Below, piece after piece: positions 6,317 through 11,587 of a stretch of 11,587 nucleotides of DNA. The translations under genes were made by a program, and so were the position numbers. The notes beneath the pieces are model-generated. The model searched no databases, was not told the origin of the DNA, and saw only the letters and a program-made list of their open reading frames with translations. The stretch is from positions 1 through 11,587 of the forward strand of contig JAABQE010000198.1 of assembly GCA_011391655.1 (NCBI GenBank), in the 5' to 3' direction. Within the stretch, counting starts at the first letter, position 1. Each line of letters begins with the position of its first letter. The stretch comes from Hydrogenophilales bacterium. Lineage in GTDB: Bacteria > Pseudomonadota > Gammaproteobacteria > Burkholderiales > Thiobacillaceae.

Positions 6317-7534
6317 ATGACAGCGCCCAGCTCGTTTGCTATCCGTGGCCGCAGCTTGCTGCCCATCGTTCAAGGTGGCATGGGGGTCGGGGTATCGGCT
6401 CACCGGCTGGCTGGCGCCGTGGCACGGGCGGGTGCGATGGGCACGATTGCGAGCATCGACCTGCGCCACCATCATGCTGATCTGTCGGAGCAGGCGAAGC
6501 ATTGCCGCGACAAGGAAGAACTCAACCGGCTGAACCTGATTGCGCTCGACCGCGAGATCAAGGCCGCGCTCGACATCGCGGCAGGCCATGGGCTGGTGGC
6601 GGTCAATGTGATGAAGGCGGTGGATGAGTATCCGTCTATCGTGCGCCAGGCGTGTGCCTCGGGTGCCCAGGCCATCGTGATGGGGGCAGGGTTGCCGCTG
6701 GATTTGCCAGAACTGGTTGAGGGCTATCCCGAGGTTGCGCTGATCCCGATTCTGTCGGATGCGCGCGGTGTCGCCATTGTGCTAAAAAAATGGGCACGTC
6801 TGAAGAAATCGGGGGGCGGCGGACGCTTGCCGGACGCCATCGTGATCGAGCATCCGCTCTATGCAGGCGGTCACCTCGGTGCGCCGAATCCGTCCGAGCT
6901 CGGGCATGTCCGCTTCGATGTTGCCGAGGTGCTGCCCGGTATTTTCAAACTGTTCGACGACCTGGGCATTGCGCGCGGGCAGATTCCCGTCATCGTCGGT
7001 GGCGGCATCAACAGTCACGAAAAACTGCTGGCCGCGCTGGCGCTGGGCGCTGCCGCAGTGCAGCTCGGTACGCCGTTCGCCGTCACCAGGGAAGGCGACG
7101 CTCATCCCAATTTCAAGCGTGTGCTGGCCGAAGCCAAGCCTGAAGACATCGTCACCTTCATGAGTGTGGCCGGCTTGCCTGCGCGTGCGGTAAAAACGCC
7201 CTGGCTCGCCAATTACCTCAAGCGCGAAACCAAATTACAGGCGGTGGCCAAAGCCGACCCCAAGCGCTGCGCCATCGGCCTGCACTGTCTGACGCAATGC
7301 GGCCTGCGCGATGGCCTCGAAAAAGCCGGCCAGTTCTGCATCGATTCACAACTGGTGGCGGCGTTGAAGGGCGATGTCCACAAGGGGTTGTTCTTTCGCG
7401 GGTCGGAGCCGCTGCCTTTCGGCAGTGAAATCCGACCGGTGCAGGACCTGCTCGATTATCTGCTGACCGGCGTGAAGCTTGAGCGGGTGGATCCCGGGTT
7501 GATTGTTCACGAGTCGGTGGCTGAGGCGGCGTGA
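6317..7534 (+). CDS. Nitronate monooxygenase / 2-nitropropane dioxygenase-like FMN protein
   Basis: A 405-residue TIM-barrel flavoprotein of the nitronate monooxygenase/FabK-like superfamily. Visible motifs: PIVQGGMGVGVS (16-27), MGTIAS (41-46), VNVMKAV (97-103), the phosphate- and substrate-side segment DAIVIEHPLYAGGHLG (173-188), and IPVIVGGGI (223-231), with ALGAAAVQLGTPF following. Known relatives oxidise alkyl nitronates or reduce enoyl-ACP with FMN. The reaction here cannot be assigned. Unusual for the superfamily is a C-terminal ~90-residue region with four cysteines, C318-x5-C324-x3-C328-x12-C341, then GLFFRGSEPLPFGSEIRPVQ, which could hold a metal or Fe-S centre. The ATG has only a weak purine tract (GAAAGA). 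The stop overlaps the start of the radical SAM gene (GTGA), so the protein belongs to the ubiquinone cluster downstream. Confidence 0.85.
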   Translation: MTAPSSFAIRGRSLLPIVQGGMGVGVSAHRLAGAVARAGAMGTIASIDLRHHHADLSEQAKHCRDKEELNRLNLIALDREIKAALDIAAGHGLVAVNVMKAVDEYPSIVRQACASGAQAIVMGAGLPLDLPELVEGYPEVALIPILSDARGVAIVLKKWARLKKSGGGGRLPDAIVIEHPLYAGGHLGAPNPSELGHVRFDVAEVLPGIFKLFDDLGIARGQIPVIVGGGINSHEKLLAALALGAAAVQLGTPFAVTREGDAHPNFKRVLAEAKPEDIVTFMSVAGLPARAVKTPWLANYLKRETKLQAVAKADPKRCAIGLHCLTQCGLRDGLEKAGQFCIDSQLVAALKGDVHKGLFFRGSEPLPFGSEIRPVQDLLDYLLTGVKLERVDPGLIVHESVAEAA

Positions 7535-8562
7535 GCGTGGTTGTTGAGGCTTTATCCGAAGGTGTATCCCTTGGGACAGCATCTTTACAACCACGGCCTG
7601 CCCCTCGCGGGCGGAGCGTCCTTACCGATCATATCCACACGTTTGGCCGCGCCATGCTGGAGCGGCATGGCGAACGGGTGCACAAGATTGCGCTCGACGC
7701 CGGCTTTACCTGCCCCAACCGCGACGGCAGCAAAGGCATCGGCGGCTGCACCTTCTGCAACAACAAATCCTTCGCGCCGGGGGCGCGCGACCAGATTCCG
7801 CTGGCCGACCAGTTTGAGCGCGCGCGTGGCCGTATTGCAAAGGGCACCGGCGCGCGCCGCTTCATCGCCTATTTCCAGGCCTACACCAACACTTACGCCC
7901 ACGTGGACGAACTGCGCGCGCTCTACGACGCCGCGCTGGAAGCGCCCGACGTGATGGGATTGTCGATCGGCACGCGGCCCGATTGCGTGCCGCCGCCGGT
8001 GCTGGATTTGCTGGCGGAATACCGTGAGCGCGGTCACGAGGTGTGGCTGGAACTGGGCCTGCAGTCGGCCTTCGACGCCACGCTGGAACGGGTCAACCGC
8101 GGCCATGGTTTTGCCGAATACGAAGCGGCGACGCGGGCAGCGCGCGCACGCGGCATCCCGGTGTGCTGCCACCTGATCGTCGGCCTGCCGGGTGAGGATG
8201 AATCCCACTGCCACGCCAGCCTCGACCGTGTGCTCGAGGTCGGGGTGGATGGTCTCAAATTGCATCCTCTGCACGTGGTGAAACACACAAAATTGGCTAT
8301 TGAATGGAAGCGCGGCGAATACGCGCCGCTGGCCGAAGCGGACTATGTGCGCATCGCCGCCGACCTGATCGAGCGCACGCCGTGGCAGGTGCTGTACCAC
8401 CGCGTCACCGGCACCGCCTCGCCCGACATCCTGCTGGCGCCCGCGTGGTGCGCCAAAAAATGGGACATCTTGAACGGCATCGCCAACGAACTGGCACGGC
8501 GCGACAGCCGCCAGGGCGCGCGTGCGGAGCACATCTGGAAGGAGGAATTGCATGCCGCTTGA
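7531..8562 (+). CDS. yhcC: Radical SAM protein, YhcC family (TIGR01212-like)
   Basis: A predicted radical S-adenosylmethionine enzyme of unassigned reaction. The cluster motif is C61-x11-C73-x2-C76 (CPNRDGSKGIGGCTFC). Further YhcC-family segments are HTFGRAMLERHGERVHKI (36-53), FIAYFQAYTNTYA, GLSIGTRPDCVPPPVLDLL, GHEVWLELGLQSAFD, CCHLIVGLPGED, GVDGLKLHPLHVVK, and APAWCAKKWDILNGIANELA near the end. The only plausible start is GTG 7531 (GTGA overlap with the previous stop, GAGG 4 nt upstream). The next ATG, at 7654, would cut into the conserved N-terminus. This leaves a ~34-residue non-conserved leader compared with E. coli YhcC. The last 11 nt overlap ubiU, indicating coupled expression and a possible role beside UbiU/UbiV, which is inference. 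Confidence 0.9.
   Translation: MSVVVEALSEGVSLGTASLQPRPAPRGRSVLTDHIHTFGRAMLERHGERVHKIALDAGFTCPNRDGSKGIGGCTFCNNKSFAPGARDQIPLADQFERARGRIAKGTGARRFIAYFQAYTNTYAHVDELRALYDAALEAPDVMGLSIGTRPDCVPPPVLDLLAEYRERGHEVWLELGLQSAFDATLERVNRGHGFAEYEAATRAARARGIPVCCHLIVGLPGEDESHCHASLDRVLEVGVDGLKLHPLHVVKHTKLAIEWKRGEYAPLAEADYVRIAADLIERTPWQVLYHRVTGTASPDILLAPAWCAKKWDILNGIANELARRDSRQGARAEHIWKEELHAA
7536..7595 (+). repeat. Inverted repeat at the flavoprotein/yhcC junction
   Basis: CGTGGTTGT (7536-7544) and ACAACCACG (7587-7595) are perfect 9-bp inverted arms. The 42-nt loop contains a smaller hairpin, AAGG-TGTATC-CCTT (7559-7572). The structure lies in the unconserved first codons of yhcC and could affect its translation. 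It may be chance. Confidence 0.3.
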
Positions 8563-9553
8563 TCTGATCTGCCCGGCGGGCAGCCTGGTTTCACTCAAGG
8601 CCGCCATCGACCACGGCGCCGACGCCGTCTACATGGGCTTTCGCGACAACACCAACGCACGCGCCTTCCCCGGCCTCAACTTCGACGAGGCGCAGGCCGC
8701 CGAAGGGCTGCGTTACGCGCACGACCGCGGCCGCAAGGTGTTGCTCGCGCTCAACACCTATCCGCAGCCGGATACCTGGAGCCGCTGGACCGGCGCGGTC
8801 GACCGTGCGGCGAAACTCGGCATGGACGCAGTGATTCTCGCCGACGCTGGCCTGATGCGTTACGCGGTGAAGCAGCATCCGCAACTGCGGCTGCATCTGT
8901 CAGTGCAGGGCTCGGCCACCAGCTACGAGGCGGTGAATTTTTACCGTGAACACTTCGGCATCCAGCGCGCCGTGCTGCCGCGCGTGCTGTCGCTGCCGCA
9001 GGTGGAAAACGTGGTGCAGCACACCGAGGTCGAGATCGAGTTGTTCGGCTTCGGCGGCCTCTGTGTGATGGTGGAAGGGCGCTGCCTGCTGTCATCGTAT
9101 TGCACCGGCGAATCGCCCAACTCGGCGGGTGTGTGCTCACCGCCGAAAGCGGTGCAGTGGACAGACACGCCAGCCGGGCTGGAATCGCGCCTCAACGGCG
9201 TGCTGCTCGACCGCTATGGCAAGGACGAAAAGGCCGGCTACCCGACCCTGTGCAAGGGCCGCTTCGAAGTTGGCGGCGAAACCTATTACGCCATCGAGGA
9301 ACCGACCAGCCTCAACACCCTCGACCTGCTGCCCGAGATGCTGAAAATCGGCATTGCCGCGATCAAGATCGAAGGCCGCCAGCGCAGCCCGGCCTACGTG
9401 ACGCAGGTGACGAAAGTGTGGCGCGCCGCCATCGATGCGGTGAAGAAAAACGCCGAGGCTTTCAAGCCCTCGCCTGCCTGGCAGGCCGAGTTGAACAAAT
9501 TATCCGAAGGGCAGAGCCATACGCTCGGCGCCTACCACCGTCCGTGGAAATGA
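8552..9553 (+). CDS. ubiU: UbiU, O2-independent ubiquinone hydroxylation protein (peptidase U32 family)
   Basis: UbiU forms a heterodimer with UbiV; each carries a [4Fe-4S] cluster, and together they hydroxylate the ubiquinone ring without oxygen. The 333-residue protein is close in length to E. coli UbiU (331) and follows it throughout: LICPAGSLVSLKAAIDHGAD, GLNFDEAQ, VILADAGLMRYA, LSVQGSATSYEAVNFY, VLPRVLSLPQV, FGFGGLCVMVEGRC, TGESPNSAGVCSP, YPTLCKGRF, IEEPTSLNTLDLLPE, IKIEGRQRSPAYV and a final LGAYHRPW. The four cluster cysteines are C171, C178, C195 and C234, matching 169/176/193/232 of E. coli; C184 is extra. Start ATG 8552 has a strong AAGGAGG (8539-8545) and overlaps yhcC by 11 nt. An upstream in-frame GTG at 8522 is not needed. 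E. coli UbiU was long annotated as a U32 peptidase. Confidence 0.96.
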   Translation: MPLDLICPAGSLVSLKAAIDHGADAVYMGFRDNTNARAFPGLNFDEAQAAEGLRYAHDRGRKVLLALNTYPQPDTWSRWTGAVDRAAKLGMDAVILADAGLMRYAVKQHPQLRLHLSVQGSATSYEAVNFYREHFGIQRAVLPRVLSLPQVENVVQHTEVEIELFGFGGLCVMVEGRCLLSSYCTGESPNSAGVCSPPKAVQWTDTPAGLESRLNGVLLDRYGKDEKAGYPTLCKGRFEVGGETYYAIEEPTSLNTLDLLPEMLKIGIAAIKIEGRQRSPAYVTQVTKVWRAAIDAVKKNAEAFKPSPAWQAELNKLSEGQSHTLGAYHRPWK

Positions 9554-9560
9554 GGCTGCC

Positions 9561-10454
9561 ATGAATTTAAGTCTGGGTCCGCTGCTTTATTACTGGTCGC
9601 GCGACGACATGCTCGCGTTCTACGCCGAGGCCGCGAACTGGCCGGTCGCGCGCGTTTATCTGGGAGAAACGGTCTGCTCGCGCCGCCACCTGCTGCGCCT
9701 GCCGGACTGGCTGGCCATTGCCGAGCAACTCGCCGCCGCCGGCAAGGAGGTGGTGCTTTCCAGCCAGACCCTGATCGAGTCCGAATCCGACCTCAAAACG
9801 CTGCGCCGGATCGTGGGCGACGGCCGCTTTCAGGTCGAAGCCAACGAGTGGGGCGCAGTGCGGTTGCTGTCCGAAGCAGGCGTGCCTTTCGTCGCTGGGC
9901 ACGCGCTCAATGTCTACAATCCCGACACGCTGGATGTGCTCGCCGGGCTGGGCGCGCAATGCTGGCTGCCGCCGGTGGAAATGTCACGCACCACGCTGGC
10001 GGCGCTGCTCGAACGCGCGCCGGCCGGCATGGAAACCGAGGTGTTTGCCTACGGCCGCTTGCCGCTGGCGTATTCGGCGCGCTGCTTCACCGCGCGCCAC
10101 TACAACCTGCCCAAGGACGATTGCCAGTTCCGCTGCCTCGACCATCCGGACGGCTTGCTGTTGTCCACCCGCGAAGGCGAGCCGTTTCTGACGCTCAACG
10201 GCATCCAGACGCAGTCCGCCGGTGTCTACAATCTCATTGGCGAACTGGATGGCCTCGGTGAACTTGGCATCGCCAGCCTGCGTCTGTCGCCGCAGTCGCG
10301 GCATATGGGACGCGTAATCGACGCTTTTCAGGCGGCGCTGGCGGGCGAGGCTGATGCCGCCAGCGAACTGGCGCGCATCATGCCCGGACAGGCGGTCGAC
10401 GGCTACTGGCATGGTCGCGCGGGCCTTGAAAACAGCATGGAGAAACACGCCTGA
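9561..10454 (+). CDS. ubiV: UbiV, O2-independent ubiquinone hydroxylation protein (peptidase U32 family)
   Basis: Partner of UbiU in anaerobic ubiquinone synthesis. The 297-residue protein begins with the family pattern MNLSLGPLLYYWSRDDMLAF and keeps the cluster cysteines C39, C175, C188 and C192, the last three with the C-x12-C-x3-C spacing of E. coli UbiV. C134 is extra. Other family segments include VYLGETVCSRRHLLRLPDWL, VEANEWGAVRLL, EVFAYGRLPLAYSARCFTAR and LRLSPQSRHM. The start lies 7 nt after the ubiU stop; GAGG (9552-9555) overlaps that stop codon, so the pair is coupled. The protein likely works in the cytoplasm on intermediates held by UbiT or a lipid-binding complex, based on work on the E. 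coli proteins. Confidence 0.96.
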   Translation: MNLSLGPLLYYWSRDDMLAFYAEAANWPVARVYLGETVCSRRHLLRLPDWLAIAEQLAAAGKEVVLSSQTLIESESDLKTLRRIVGDGRFQVEANEWGAVRLLSEAGVPFVAGHALNVYNPDTLDVLAGLGAQCWLPPVEMSRTTLAALLERAPAGMETEVFAYGRLPLAYSARCFTARHYNLPKDDCQFRCLDHPDGLLLSTREGEPFLTLNGIQTQSAGVYNLIGELDGLGELGIASLRLSPQSRHMGRVIDAFQAALAGEADAASELARIMPGQAVDGYWHGRAGLENSMEKHA

Positions 10455-10472
10455 CATGGTCGGACACCTGAA

Positions 10473-10913
10473 ATGTTGATCACGCGCAGACTGGAATTCG
10501 ATGCCGGTCACCGCATCCCCCATCACGCCAGCCAATGCCGGCATGTGCACGGGCATCGTTACGCCATCGAAATCACCCTGTCCGGCGAGATCATCCAAAC
10601 CGAGGGAATGGCGGAGCAGGGCATGGTGATGGATTTTTCCGACGTGAAAAATATCGCCAACCGCGTGCTGGTCAACCAGTGGGACCATGCCTTTCTGGTG
10701 TACCAGGGGGATCGCAGCGTGGTCGATTTTCTGGCAAGCCTGCCCGACCATAAAACGGTCGTGCTGCCATTTGTGCCGACCGCAGAAAACCTCGCCGCCG
10801 AAGCGTTTCGCATCCTCGACGCAGCCTACCTCGATACCTACGGCAACCAGCTGCGGCTGCAACGGGTGCGCTTATACGAAACCCCCAACAACTGGGCCGA
10901 CGCCGTGCGTTAA
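10473..10913 (+). CDS. queD: 6-carboxytetrahydropterin synthase / PTPS-like protein (QueD family)
   Basis: The fold is a 6-pyruvoyl-tetrahydropterin synthase-like T-fold enzyme. QueD members convert 7,8-dihydroneopterin triphosphate to 6-carboxytetrahydropterin on the way to queuosine. Residues seen: zinc ligands H13, H26 and H28; the catalytic cysteine C22 (C-x3-H-x-H, as in E. coli QueD); D71-H72; PTAENLA (102-108); and E135 in LYETPNNWA. At 146 residues it is longer than E. coli QueD (121). The extra length is mainly between residues 75 and 101 and in the segment before LRLQRVRLYET. The gene follows ubiV by 18 nt and precedes ubiT, an odd place for a tRNA-modification gene. Start ATG 10473 has only a weak upstream GGA. 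A pterin enzyme is secure; the exact product, and whether it serves queuosine or the ubi cluster, are not. Confidence 0.88.
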   Translation: MLITRRLEFDAGHRIPHHASQCRHVHGHRYAIEITLSGEIIQTEGMAEQGMVMDFSDVKNIANRVLVNQWDHAFLVYQGDRSVVDFLASLPDHKTVVLPFVPTAENLAAEAFRILDAAYLDTYGNQLRLQRVRLYETPNNWADAVR

Positions 10914-10930
10914 CGCAGCGGTCTTTTTTT
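10899..10930 (+). terminator. Candidate weak intrinsic terminator or attenuator between queD and ubiT
   Basis: The perfect palindrome TGCGTTAACGCA (10906-10917) spans the queD stop codon and could form a 4-bp stem with a TTAA loop. Flanking GAC...GTC and C-G pairs extend it with small internal loops. Seven T residues (10924-10930) follow. It would end or reduce transcription just before ubiT. The stem is short and interrupted, so partial read-through is likely. Confidence 0.4.
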
Positions 10931-10943
10931 CAGGAATGACGCC

Positions 10944-11396
10944 ATGTTGAATCTTGCTTTCCCCGCACCGCTGGCCAACCTGGTCACCCGGCTTCCGGTC
11001 GCGCCGCCCAGCCGGGCTTTTTCAATGTTGGCAAACCACCTGTTGTGGCCTGCGCTCAAAACGCTCGACTGGCAGCCGCTGGTTGGCCGCCGCTATGCCA
11101 TTCGCGTCAAGGACATCGGGCTCAGCCTGCGCTTCACCGTCACCCAGCGCGGATTTTCGCCGGATAGCGGAGCGCCCGATCTCACCATCAGCGCCACCGC
11201 CCGCGACTTTCTGCTGCTGCTCAGCCGTCGCGAAGACCCCGACAGCCTCTTCTTCAGCCGCCGCCTGGTGAGCGAGGGTGACACCGCACTCGGCCTCACA
11301 GTCAAAAACCTGCTCGATGCACTCGACCCCGAGTTGGTGCTGCACCGTCTGCCTGCTCCGCTGGCGCGTGCGGCACAGCGTTTGATGGGGACGTGA
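10944..11396 (+). CDS. ubiT: UbiT, SCP2-domain accessory protein for anaerobic ubiquinone synthesis
   Basis: UbiT is an SCP2 sterol-carrier-like lipid-binding protein that replaces UbiJ in the O2-independent ubiquinone pathway. The 150-residue protein has the SCP2 region at about 40-128, with PDLTISATARDFLLLLSRRE (79-98) and the highly typical DPDSLFFSRRLVSEGDTALG (98-117) followed by LTVKNLLDAL. ATG 10944 has AGGA (10932-10935) at 8 nt spacing. It lies 30 nt after queD, with a possible weak terminator in the gap. In E. coli ubiT is next to and divergent from ubiUV; here it is co-directional and separated from them by queD. Presence of all three proteins supports a complete anaerobic pathway. 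Confidence 0.93.
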   Translation: MLNLAFPAPLANLVTRLPVAPPSRAFSMLANHLLWPALKTLDWQPLVGRRYAIRVKDIGLSLRFTVTQRGFSPDSGAPDLTISATARDFLLLLSRREDPDSLFFSRRLVSEGDTALGLTVKNLLDALDPELVLHRLPAPLARAAQRLMGT

Positions 11397-11587
11397 ATCT
11401 TTTTCTGCGATTTATCGTCCGCCGAACCGGGATTGCCCAGCCGTAACCGGTAAAGACAACGCTTCGCCGCCTTGCCCGGCGCGCCTCTTCGCTTCATTTG
11501 GCTCCATATTTGCCGCTATTAAACGTGCTGCGTGAAGCACGCGTACTGGCAAGGGGCCATTTTTGAACCGATTTACCGCAAAACTTG
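11397..11587. other. Non-coding right edge downstream of ubiT
   Basis: No coding region is supported here. Small structures are present. One is CGCCG-N7-CGGCG (11465-11481). Another is CGTGCT-N6-AGCACG (11524-11541), which overlaps an alternative GCGTG-AAG-CACGC hairpin (11530-11542). Neither is followed by a T-tract, so they are not clear terminators. A very weak promoter-like pair, TTCATT (11493-11498) and TATTAA (11517-11522) at 18 nt, could serve a gene beyond the window. Confidence 0.3.

Noticed and set aside
7541..7954. Frameshift in yhcC, because an overlapping frame is open across its 5' end
   Set aside because: The conserved YhcC sequence from HTFGR onward is continuous in one frame, and the alternative frame shows no family motif.
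8552..10454. Peptidase U32 / collagenase-like proteases
   Set aside because: The cysteine patterns and end-to-end similarity fit UbiU and UbiV; the protease name is an old family label.

Overview
The window looks like chromosomal DNA of a betaproteobacterium, probably Nitrosomonadales-like. I infer this from the high GC content and codon use, the rib-nusB-thiL-pgpA-pncC-recA neighbourhood, a RibB with a degenerate RibA half (common in Proteobacteria), and an anaerobic ubiquinone gene set typical of denitrifying or facultatively anaerobic Proteobacteria. The genus is not determined. There is no rRNA, tRNA, CRISPR array, insertion sequence or phage gene.

Left edge (1-1506): the 5' 140 codons of recA lie on the minus strand and run off the window. 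Back-to-back with recA is a plus-strand gene for a WYL-domain transcription factor of the BrxR/CapW type. The 162-bp AT-rich gap between them holds a good sigma70 promoter for recA. Two abutting perfect palindromes lie on its -10 and -35, and no LexA box of the types I know is visible. The WYL gene is convergent with pncC.

Middle (1560-6219): a tightly packed minus-strand operon, read right to left, ribE-ribB-ribH-nusB-thiL-pgpA-pncC. It covers late riboflavin synthesis, transcription antitermination, thiamine diphosphate synthesis, phosphatidylglycerol synthesis and pyridine nucleotide salvage. Most junctions overlap or are 1-12 nt apart. The exception is nusB/thiL, where a 60-bp near-palindromic element built from degenerate 7-bp units supplies the nusB stop codon and sits against the thiL start. 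The GTP cyclohydrolase II half of the RibB protein lacks its zinc and catalytic motifs.

Right (6253-11396): a plus-strand cluster. It comprises a nitronate monooxygenase-like flavoprotein with an unusual C-terminal cysteine set, a YhcC-type radical SAM protein, UbiU, UbiV, a long QueD/PTPS-like protein and UbiT. UbiU, UbiV and UbiT are the known O2-independent ubiquinone hydroxylation system, and all eight expected [4Fe-4S] cysteines are present in UbiU and UbiV. The co-directional, partly overlapping flavoprotein, YhcC and PTPS genes are candidates for undescribed partners of that pathway. A 22-bp palindrome sits just upstream of the promoter -10 of this cluster. The last 191 bases are non-coding, with small hairpins only.
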